Source: an uncultured Collinsella sp.
GTDB taxonomy: Bacteria; Actinomycetota; Coriobacteriia; Coriobacteriales; Coriobacteriaceae
DNA: 7,607 nucleotides
Reading direction: 5' to 3'
Assembly (NCBI GenBank): GCA_902495525.1
Contig: CABUXL010000080.1
Coordinates: 1-7,607, forward strand
The position numbers and the translations under genes are program-made. Of this stretch, positions 1-4,983 are shown in pieces. The notes under the pieces were generated by a model that saw only the letters and a list, made by a program, of their open reading frames with translations, had not been told where the DNA came from and did not search any database. Positions within the stretch are counted from its first letter, which is position 1. Each line of letters begins with the position of its first letter.

Positions 1-857
1 GGCTCGCCGAGGACGATCATGGCGATGAGCAGGCCGGCGGGGAGTTCCGCGGCGGCCATGACAGTGGAGAGGCCTGCGGGCAGGTGCGGAGAGCCCATGC
101 CGAAGAGCAGGACCGGGCAGAGCATGCCAAAGAAGCCGGCGATGACGGCAAAGGGCAGGATGCCCTGGGCGAGGACGCCCGAGACGACGTAGTCCGGGCA
201 TACCGTGAGCGACATGACCACGGAGCCCGCGCACACGATGACGCCACGCTGCTCGGACGAGCAGGGGGCCTCGACCTTGCCGGAGAGGGTGACAAAGAGG
301 GAGCAAGACACGGCCGCCCCCAGCGCGCAGAGCAGGGCCACGGGGTCGTACCCGGTGATGCCGGTCTTGTAGACGCCGCTGGCGAACACCGTCCCGAAGA
401 CGATGACCAGGGCGGAGGCCACTTGGAGGGGCCTCGGCGGTCGGCGCGTCATGACGGTCTGCCACACGAGCCCCAGCCACGTGAACTGGAAGAGGAGCGT
501 GAGCGCCACCGGGGCGGGCAGCACGCTCATGGCGTAGCAGTAGAGGATTGAGGTGAGGCAGGTGAGGGCTCCCAGGCCCATGAGCTTGAGGGCGAGCTTC
601 CAGCCCACGCGCTGCCAGCGGTGCCCGAGTGCGCGCCCTGCGAGCGTGGCGAGAGCGAAGAAGAGACAGCCGAACCACGCCTGGCTCGCCACCACCTGTG
701 CCGAGGTGAAGCCCGCGGCGTAGGCGAGCTTGTAGGTCGTGGCCATCGCGCCGTAGCAGGCGCCGCCCGCAAAGACCTGGAGCGCCGCCTTGGCCTGTCC
801 CGCGCCCGTGGCTCCTGCCCCGGCGGCCTGTTGCTTGATTGTGTTTGTTCCTGCCAT
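1..857 (-). CDS. DMT/EamA-family membrane transporter (C-terminus cut off by window edge)
   Basis: I translated this region directly: an open minus-strand frame runs from an ATG at 857 off the left edge, giving 285 codons so far. The product is very hydrophobic, with about nine or ten probable membrane segments visible (for example around residues 53-75, 88-110, 112-135, 145-162, 172-191, 207-222, 233-255 and 262-285). A first EamA-like repeat covers about residues 25-160 and a second starts near 170. The stretch ending MIVLGE (about 279-285) matches the usual end of an EamA repeat, where a proline-containing segment precedes a Gly-Glu pair. Family members are around 290-310 residues, so only a short tail is missing. 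The start is supported by a GGGAG ribosome site just upstream. Substrate cannot be told from sequence; DMT proteins export or import small metabolites, amino acids or drugs across the cytoplasmic membrane. A hairpin with a T-tract lies 118 nt upstream and may control it. Confidence 0.82.
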   Translation of the reverse strand, partial: MAGTNTIKQQAAGAGATGAGQAKAALQVFAGGACYGAMATTYKLAYAAGFTSAQVVASQAWFGCLFFALATLAGRALGHRWQRVGWKLALKLMGLGALTCLTSILYCYAMSVLPAPVALTLLFQFTWLGLVWQTVMTRRPPRPLQVASALVIVFGTVFASGVYKTGITGYDPVALLCALGAAVSCSLFVTLSGKVEAPCSSEQRGVIVCAGSVVMSLTVCPDYVVSGVLAQGILPFAVIAGFFGMLCPVLLFGMGSPHLPAGLSTVMAAAELPAGLLIAMIVLGE

Positions 858-974
858 TAGGCTCCCTTCCGTCTGCTGTCTTGCAGATGCACGTCTCGTG
901 CGTCTGTTCCCTGCAGTCGGAAGGTGGGCTCGTGCGGTCTTCTGGCGGTGCATGTGGTACCTGCTGCCAAGACG

Positions 975-1010
975 AAAAAAGCCACGCAACCGACTGCTCG
1001 GTTGCGTGGC
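975..1010 (-). terminator. Intrinsic terminator or attenuator hairpin upstream of the transporter gene
   Basis: A perfect 13-bp stem (981-993 with 998-1010, 4-nt loop) is GC-rich. On the minus strand it is followed directly by six T residues (980-975). This is the classic layout of a factor-independent terminator acting leftward. On the plus strand the hairpin is followed by A residues, so it would not terminate in that direction. No minus-strand gene ends here; instead a minus-strand promoter candidate lies just upstream and the transporter gene starts 118 nt downstream. The hairpin therefore either attenuates the transporter transcript or ends a short RNA. Confidence 0.75.
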
Positions 1011-1057
1011 AAAAAGGTGGCTAGCGCCCAGAAAAGTCCACGCGTTTTTAGACTGGG
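975..1057 (-). ncRNA. Candidate structured leader RNA or short terminated RNA
   Basis: Between the candidate promoter and the T-tract lies about 80 nt that could fold in two ways. On the minus strand, CCCAG (1057-1053) can pair with CTGGG (1031-1027). The enclosed loop then exposes GCGTGG (1043-1038). The same hexamer is part of the 3' arm of the terminator and is complementary to CCACGC (1009-1004) in its 5' arm. Pairing of the loop with that arm would break the terminator, as in an attenuator switch. This is inferred from sequence complementarity alone; no ligand or known family is recognised. It could also be a small RNA with its own terminator. Confidence 0.35.
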
Positions 1058-1059
1058 AC

Positions 1060-1089
1060 AAAGTACTACAACAGGTGAGATTCCGTCAA
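1060..1089 (-). promoter_or_regulatory. Candidate promoter for the transporter leader
   Basis: Read on the minus strand, TTGACG (1089-1084) is a good -35 box. TACTTT (1065-1060) follows after an 18-bp spacer as a passable -10 box, and TAGTAC (1068-1063) is an alternative with a short spacer. Transcription would begin near 1053-1056 and run through the terminator-like hairpin at 1010-975 toward the transporter gene. Support is consensus matching only. Confidence 0.45.
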
Positions 1090-1173
1090 GAAAAAACCGA
1101 GGAAAAAAGTGAGCCTCTGCCCGCCGTACCTGTGGCGGTCGTTCCCCGAACGGGGCGGTGCTGTTGGGGACTG

Positions 1174-1228
1174 TCTCGATCTGTAACAGTTGCGGCTAGT
1201 TTTGGTCGATGGATGTTACAGATTGAGA
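1174..1228. repeat. 15-bp inverted repeat, possible operator or RNA stem
   Basis: The arms are TCTCGATCTGTAACA (1174-1188) and TGTTACAGATTGAGA (1214-1228). They are complementary at 14 of 15 positions, with a perfect inner 10 bp, and the one mismatch would be a G-U pair in RNA read from the plus strand. The gap is 25 nt. No T-tract follows on either side, so it is not a terminator. It lies between the transporter leader and the DJ-1 gene, about 130 nt before the latter, and may bind a regulator of either. Confidence 0.5.
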
Positions 1229-1315
1229 TTGTTGAGGATGGGTGAGGGTAGCTAATTCGGACGGGGCTATTTTAAACATTGGGAAATCGAGCGTGGCAAG
1301 CGGAGGTCTTCGGGG

Positions 1316-1321
1316 TATAAG
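1316..1321 (+). promoter_or_regulatory. Possible -10 box for the DJ-1/maf unit
   Basis: TATAAG is a good -10 hexamer and would place transcription start near 1328, about 30 nt before the DJ-1 start codon. No convincing -35 hexamer is seen 16-18 nt upstream, so the call is weak. The spacer from 1229 to 1315 shows no other clear promoter. Confidence 0.3.
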
Positions 1322-1345
1322 ACGTCTAATTGTATGCCGCCTATG

Positions 1346-1351
1346 AAAGGA
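1346..1351 (+). promoter_or_regulatory. Ribosome binding site deciding the DJ-1 start
   Basis: AAAGGA sits six bases before the ATG at 1358. Two earlier in-frame ATGs (1334 and 1343) have no such site, and they would add eight or five residues that the family does not have before its first beta strand. Confidence 0.7.
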
Positions 1352-1357
1352 ACCCTC

Positions 1358-1900
1358 ATGCCCAGCGTTGCCGTTCTCGCCGCCGATGGCTTTGAAACTA
1401 TTGAATGCTTGACCATGGTCGATGTCATGCGTCGCGGCGGCGTGCGCGCCACGCTCGTCTCGATCATGCCCACGCGTGAGGTCGTAAGCTCGCTGCAGAT
1501 CCCCGTGACCTGCGATGCGCTCTTTGATGAGATCGACTTTGACGAGTACGACTGCGTCGTGCTACCCGGCGGCCTACCCGGTGCCACCAACCTGCGCGCC
1601 GATCAGCGCGTCTGCGACGTGGTCTGCGAGTTCGCCACGACCAAGCACGTCGCCGCCATCTGCGCCGCCCCGTTTATCCTGGGCGAGCTCGACCTGCTCG
1701 AGGGGCGCCACGCCACGTGCTTCCCTGGCTTTGAGAAAAGCTTCCCCGAAGGCGCCTATACCGGCGAGAAGGTTACGCAAGACGGCAACATCATCACCGC
1801 CAGCGGCATGGCCCAGTCGCTCCCCTTTGCGCTTGAGCTGCTGCGCACGCTCGCCGGCGACAAGGCCGTCGAGAAAGTCGCCGAGGGCATTCAGCTATGA
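1358..1900 (+). CDS. DJ-1/PfpI-family protein
   Basis: The product is a 180-residue cytosolic protein of the DJ-1/ThiJ/PfpI family, about the usual length for the DJ-1 branch. The N-terminal strand is followed by GFETIE (11-16), with Glu16 in the place of the conserved acidic residue (human DJ-1 Glu18). The loop LPGGLPGA (69-76) and the nucleophile elbow AICAAP (100-105) with Cys102 match the family signature. The C-terminal ITASGMAQS region (about 146-154) is also typical. Family members have been reported as glyoxalase III, deglycase, chaperone or redox-stress proteins, and the older annotation as a thiazole-monophosphate biosynthesis (ThiJ) protein is not supported here. The exact reaction cannot be read from sequence. 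The start at 1358 is chosen from the AAAGGA ribosome site and the family's N-terminus. Its stop overlaps the start of maf by 4 nt (ATGA), so the two are very likely translated from one mRNA. Confidence 0.88.
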   Translation: MPSVAVLAADGFETIECLTMVDVMRRGGVRATLVSIMPTREVVSSLQIPVTCDALFDEIDFDEYDCVVLPGGLPGATNLRADQRVCDVVCEFATTKHVAAICAAPFILGELDLLEGRHATCFPGFEKSFPEGAYTGEKVTQDGNIITASGMAQSLPFALELLRTLAGDKAVEKVAEGIQL

Positions 1901-2478
1901 TTTTGGCTTCGCAATCACCTCGCCGCATCGAGTTGATGCGCGAGGCAGGCTACAACATTCGCGTGATTCCCGCGGATATCGACGAAACGCCCTTTGATGG
2001 CGAGGCCCCGCTCACGCTTGTCGAGCGCTTGGCACGCGCCAAGGCGGCTGCCGTTGCTGCCGAGCATGCCGAGCCCAATGAGCTGACGGTCGCGGCCGAC
2101 ACCATCGTCACCTTTGACGGCAAGATTCTGGGCAAGCCGGCAACCGAGGACGAGGCGCGCACCATGCTCCGTGAGCTTTCGGGCCGCACGCACCAGGTCG
2201 CAACCGGCGTCTGCATCGTTAAAGCCGGCGACGCTACAGCCCCGCATGCCGCCGAGAGCCTGTCCTTTGTCGATGTGACCGACGTGACGTTCTACGAGCT
2301 CACCGACGAGCAAATCGAGCGCTACGTCGCCTCGGGTGAGCCCATGGACAAGGCCGGCGCCTACGGCATTCAGGGCACAGGCGGACGCATGCTCGTGCAC
2401 GATATTTCGGGCGACTTCTATAACGTGGTGGGCCTACCCATCGCCCGCGTCGCGCGCGCGATTCAAAAACTCTCGTAA
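1897..2478 (+). CDS. maf: Maf-family nucleoside triphosphate pyrophosphatase
   Basis: This 193-residue protein has the full Maf signature. The N-terminal LASQSPRR (3-10) forms the nucleotide-binding loop. It is followed by an acidic pair Asp29-Glu30, AADTIV (66-71) with the probable catalytic Asp68, ILGKP (77-81), the SGRTHQVATGV block (95-105), and KAGAYGIQG (152-160) with a GDFYNVVGLP tail (172-181). Maf enzymes hydrolyse non-canonical or surplus nucleoside triphosphates to monophosphate and pyrophosphate in the cytosol, and some are linked to inhibition of septum formation. The KAGAYGIQG form resembles the YhdE-like (dTTP/UTP) branch rather than the YceF (m7GTP) branch, but that subfamily call is tentative. 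The ATG overlaps the upstream DJ-1 stop, which indicates translational coupling. A 9-bp hairpin begins 8 nt after the stop. Confidence 0.93.
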   Translation: MILASQSPRRIELMREAGYNIRVIPADIDETPFDGEAPLTLVERLARAKAAAVAAEHAEPNELTVAADTIVTFDGKILGKPATEDEARTMLRELSGRTHQVATGVCIVKAGDATAPHAAESLSFVDVTDVTFYELTDEQIERYVASGEPMDKAGAYGIQGTGGRMLVHDISGDFYNVVGLPIARVARAIQKLS

Positions 2479-2486
2479 TTGCATCT

Positions 2487-2509
2487 GGCGCTGGGTATTC
2501 CCCAGCGCC
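2487..2509 (+). terminator. Hairpin after maf, weak terminator
   Basis: A perfect 9-bp GC-rich stem, GGCGCTGGG (2487-2495) with CCCAGCGCC (2501-2509), starts 8 nt after the maf stop. It is followed only by TACAATTTT, not a clean T-tract. It may end or reduce transcription between maf and the peptidase gene. TACAAT at 2510-2515 could also be a -10 box, but it lacks a -35. Confidence 0.5.
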
Positions 2510-2579
2510 TACAATTTTGGCGTACCGTACGGATCCCGACCGGGCACAAGGCGCGGCGGAAAACCGATAGGAGTTAGAC

Positions 2580-3581
2580 ATGGATACACTGCTCGAGGCC
2601 ATTGACGTCTGCGATGTCGATGGCTTTTGCTATGGCAACTATACGGACGAGGAGGCCGGCACCGGTTGCACCGTAATCGTGGCACCCGAGGGCGCCACCG
2701 GCGGCGTTGACGTTCGCGGCGGTGCCCCGGCATCGCGCGAAACCGACCTGCTGCGACCCGAGAACACCGTCGACAAGGTCCACGCCGTCTGCCTTTCGGG
2801 CGGATCGGCCTTTGGCCTCGAGGCCGCAAGCGGCGTCGCTCGCGAGCTTGAGAGCCGCGGCATCGGCCTTCCCGTCGGCCCCACGCAGGTGCCTATCGTG
2901 TGCTCCAGCTGTATCTTCGACCTCGCCTTTGGCGATCCCACCGTTCGCCCCGACATTGAGGCCGGCATCGCCGCCGTGCGCGAAGCACTCGACAACACCC
3001 CCACCACGCTCGAGCAGGGCAATGTAGGTGCCGGCACGGGTGCCACCGTCGGAAAGCTCATGGGGCCCGCCACCTGCATGAAGGCTGGCCTTGGCGCTGC
3101 CGCTTTAGCGCTCGGCCCCATCAAGGTGGGCGCCGTGGTCTCAGTCAACGCCTGCGGCAACGTTGTCGACCCCTTCACCGGCGAGTGGGTCGCCGGTATG
3201 CGCGCCGCAGCCGATAGTGACCAAATCGTCGACATGGAACTCGCAGCCTTTGCCGCCGCCGGATCCATGCAGATGCCGCTCGACCGCACCAACACCACCA
3301 TCAGCTGCATCGTCACCAACGTGGAACTCACTAAGGCACAAGCCACCAAGGTCTCCCAGATGGCCGCAGACGCCTACGCACACGCCATCCGTCCCACACA
3401 CACCACCAACGACGGCGACACTATCTACACCCTCGCCAGCGGCAAACTGGGCGCCCAGGCAAGCGCCGCCGTTCCCCTAGACCTGCTGGGCATGCTCGCA
3501 GTAAGGGCCCTGGAAACTGCCATCGTAAACGGAGCCAAAACCGCCAAAACCTCCCACGGCATCCCCGGCGCCGCGAAGTAA
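2580..3581 (+). CDS. P1-family N-terminal-nucleophile peptidase (DmpA/NylC-like)
   Basis: The 333-residue protein belongs to the P1 (peptidase S58/NylC/DmpA) family: an inactive precursor that cuts itself into a large alpha and a small beta chain, freeing a Ser or Thr as the nucleophile. The N-terminal half shows family blocks VCLSGGSAFGLEAA (70-83) and GNVGAGTGATVGK (147-159). The predicted cleavage is Asn238-Thr239 in RTNTTIS, giving chains of 238 and 95 residues. Asp278 and Asp280 (NDGDTIY) lie 39 and 41 residues after that Thr, the same spacing as Thr267, Asp306 and Asp308 in nylon hydrolase NylC, which supports activity. Family members are aminopeptidases, D-aminopeptidases, beta-peptidases or amide hydrolases; the natural substrate is unknown. 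No signal peptide is seen, so it is probably cytosolic. A clear TAGGAG ribosome site lies six bases before the ATG. The gene is 101 nt after maf, in the same direction. Confidence 0.9.
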   Translation: MDTLLEAIDVCDVDGFCYGNYTDEEAGTGCTVIVAPEGATGGVDVRGGAPASRETDLLRPENTVDKVHAVCLSGGSAFGLEAASGVARELESRGIGLPVGPTQVPIVCSSCIFDLAFGDPTVRPDIEAGIAAVREALDNTPTTLEQGNVGAGTGATVGKLMGPATCMKAGLGAAALALGPIKVGAVVSVNACGNVVDPFTGEWVAGMRAAADSDQIVDMELAAFAAAGSMQMPLDRTNTTISCIVTNVELTKAQATKVSQMAADAYAHAIRPTHTTNDGDTIYTLASGKLGAQASAAVPLDLLGMLAVRALETAIVNGAKTAKTSHGIPGAAK

Positions 3582-3593
3582 CCTAACCTGACC

Positions 3594-3718
3594 GGTTGCC
3601 CGGTGGGGCTTGGTTATGTTTGCTGCTCTACAGTCCTGGCTCGCACGAAGAGCACATTAAGTGCTCTTCGGCTCGTGCGGAACTCGCGACAAACATAACC
3701 AAGCCCCACCGGGCAACC
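3594..3718 (+). repeat. Nested palindromic element, copy 1 (3' of the peptidase gene)
   Basis: A perfect 29-bp inverted repeat (3594-3622 with 3690-3718) encloses a 67-nt core. The core contains a conserved lower stem CGCACG/CGTGCG (3642-3647 with 3674-3679), a 5-nt bulge (3669-3673), and an apical stem AAGAGCAC/GTGCTCTT (3648-3655 with 3661-3668) with loop ATTAA. The element begins 12 nt after the peptidase stop. The core is nearly the same as that of copy 2 read in reverse, while the outer arms differ. It has no following T-tract, so it is not a standard intrinsic terminator, although it may still act as one or protect the mRNA 3' end. Confidence 0.85.
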
Positions 3719-3750
3719 TACCAACCAGATTCTTTTCAGCCCAGGCCCCT

Positions 3751-3786
3751 GTGTACCGCGCGTCGAAGATCTTCAAATTCAAATAA
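3751..3786 (+). pseudogene. Relic 3' end of a glycosyltransferase gene
   Basis: In the plus frame this piece reads VYRASKIFKFK followed by TAA. The neighbouring glycosyltransferase on the minus strand ends LYRLASKIFKFN followed by its stop. A 17-base stretch (3766-3782) is identical to the reverse complement of 3956-3972. Synonymous and non-synonymous differences (TCG for TCA, AAA for AAC, a missing Leu codon) show it is a diverged paralogous end rather than a recent copy. The flanks just past the two stops also share a CTGA...AATCG pattern. No upstream reading frame survives; copy 1 of the palindrome lies in its place. It may be what remains of a deleted glycosyltransferase gene or an old inverted duplication. 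Confidence 0.6.
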
Positions 3787-3809
3787 CCTGACAATCGATT
3801 TATAGCAGA

Positions 3810-3919
3810 GGCCCCTTGGCCTTTAGTTTGATACAAGTTCCGCACGAGCCGGAAAGCACTTAATGTGCTTTCCGTGCGAGCAGGACTGTTCGCAGTAGCA
3901 AACTAAAGGCCAAGGGGCC
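3810..3919 (-). repeat. Nested palindromic element, copy 2 (3' of the glycosyltransferase gene)
   Basis: A perfect 21-bp inverted repeat (3810-3830 with 3899-3919) encloses a 68-nt core. Read on the minus strand, the core matches copy 1 almost base for base, including the ATTAA loop, the lower CGCACG/CGTGCG stem and the 5-nt bulge. The apical stem is CGGAAAGCAC/GTGCTTTCCG, differing from copy 1 at two base pairs, and both changes keep the pairing. The outer arms are unrelated to those of copy 1 except for the inner GTTTG/CAAAC. Read in the direction of the glycosyltransferase, it begins about 32 nt past that gene's stop. Confidence 0.85.
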
Positions 3920-3951
3920 CAGTCAACCTGTCAGCAGCGATTACTCAGCAG

Positions 3952-4983
3952 CTAGTTGAATTTGAAGATCTTTGAGGCAAGACGGTATAGGCCGAGTGTG
4001 GTTTTGTCTCCGGCCCGTCCGCGCAGATTGGTGAAGAACCCGACCACGCCGTAGCGGGCACGACGATACATGCGCTCGTCGTAGGCCTTCAAATCATTCC
4101 ACAGCGTCTTTAGGCGCTCGTCGGCGCAATCTTCCTCGGAAAGCTTGGTGAGCACCGAGCAGATCGCCATCATCATGGTGAAATAGCCCATCATGTACGA
4201 ACGCAGGCGCGACGACTCGACATCGCTGTACAGGTGGTACGACTCCATCATGATGCGCGTCACACGGAACTGCTGGTCCAGACGCTTGACCATCGTTGCC
4301 TCGTTGACGCTCTGACCTTCGCGACCGATAAAGTAGCGGTAGAGGTCGATGTCGGCGTAGTACATGGTCTTGCAACGCGGCAGTGGCACGTAGGCGTAGA
4401 TGTTGTCCACATAGAACGTGTGCGGCGGCATGGGAAGGTTGGACTCGCGCAGCACATCCGTGCGATAGCACAGGCTGTGCATGAGTAGGTTCTGGTCCAG
4501 GCGGAAATGACCGATCTGATCCCAGGAAAAGATCTTTTTGCGTGGCAGGGCAAATTTGTAGCCAATAGCGGTATGCGTGCCCTCGTAAACCTTCTCGTAC
4601 ACGTAATTCGAGATAAACAGGTCAACGCGCTGGTCGCGCTCTTCAAAGCCACGCAGAATCGACAGCATGGTCGAAAGAGCCGCAGCGTCGAGCCAGTCGT
4701 CCGAGTCGACGACCTTGTAGTAGGTGCCCTGCGCCTCGCGCAGACCCGAAAGGACGGCAATACCGTGACCGCCGTTCTCCTGGTGCACCGCGCGGATGAT
4801 TCCAGGATAACGGGCCTCCCACTCGTCGGCCCTGGCGGCCGTCTCGTCCTTGGAGCCGTCGTCTACCACGATAATCTCGATATCGGTGGCGTAATTGCTC
4901 CCCTCCAAGATGGAGGTGATGCAATGGTCCATGTCCTTGGCGGCGTTATACGAGGGAATACCGAATGTTATGACTTTATGCAT
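3952..4983 (-). CDS. Family 2 (GT-A) glycosyltransferase
   Basis: The product is 343 residues from the ATG at 4983. The N-terminal GT-A domain begins ITFGIPSYNAAKDMDHC (5-21), then IEIIVVDDGSKDET (35-48) with Asp41-Asp42 for nucleotide binding, QENGGHGIAVLSG (68-80), and the metal-binding DSDDW motif (93-97). About 240 residues follow with no clear second enzyme domain, and no multi-span membrane region is evident. It would transfer a sugar from a nucleotide donor to a growing surface glycan on the cytosolic face. The gene overlaps the end of glf by 8 nt, so it is translationally coupled to it; this suggests, without proof, that it uses UDP-galactofuranose or builds a galactofuranose-containing polymer. 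An ATG 18 nt earlier (5001) is possible but lacks a ribosome site and places six extra residues before the family's first strand. The last residues, SKIFKFN, recur in a relic copy at 3763-3783. Confidence 0.88.
   Translation of the reverse strand: MHKVITFGIPSYNAAKDMDHCITSILEGSNYATDIEIIVVDDGSKDETAARADEWEARYPGIIRAVHQENGGHGIAVLSGLREAQGTYYKVVDSDDWLDAAALSTMLSILRGFEERDQRVDLFISNYVYEKVYEGTHTAIGYKFALPRKKIFSWDQIGHFRLDQNLLMHSLCYRTDVLRESNLPMPPHTFYVDNIYAYVPLPRCKTMYYADIDLYRYFIGREGQSVNEATMVKRLDQQFRVTRIMMESYHLYSDVESSRLRSYMMGYFTMMMAICSVLTKLSEEDCADERLKTLWNDLKAYDERMYRRARYGVVGFFTNLRGRAGDKTTLGLYRLASKIFKFN

Noticed and set aside
84..551. Plus-strand open frame opposite the transporter gene
   Set aside because: The composition is extreme in Arg, His, Gly and Glu, as expected from the complement of a membrane-protein gene. 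The minus-strand frame is clearly the real one.
1144..1155. CCCCG/CGGGG dyad in the spacer
   Set aside because: The two-base gap is too small for a hairpin loop and the repeat is short, so chance in GC-rich DNA is likely.
790..1245. Plus-strand open frame crossing the 858-1357 spacer
   Set aside because: It begins inside the transporter gene on the opposite strand, runs through the terminator hairpin and the inverted repeat, lacks a ribosome site, and shows no family resemblance.
3596..3805. Plus-strand open frame across palindrome copy 1
   Set aside because: It is made of the arms of the palindrome and the relic region in another frame; no ribosome site and no plausible protein.
3594..3919. 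CRISPR array or integron attC sites
   Set aside because: There are only two copies, in opposite orientation, with no regular spacers, no integrase or cas gene and no attC core motifs. The outer arms are perfectly paired, unlike attC.
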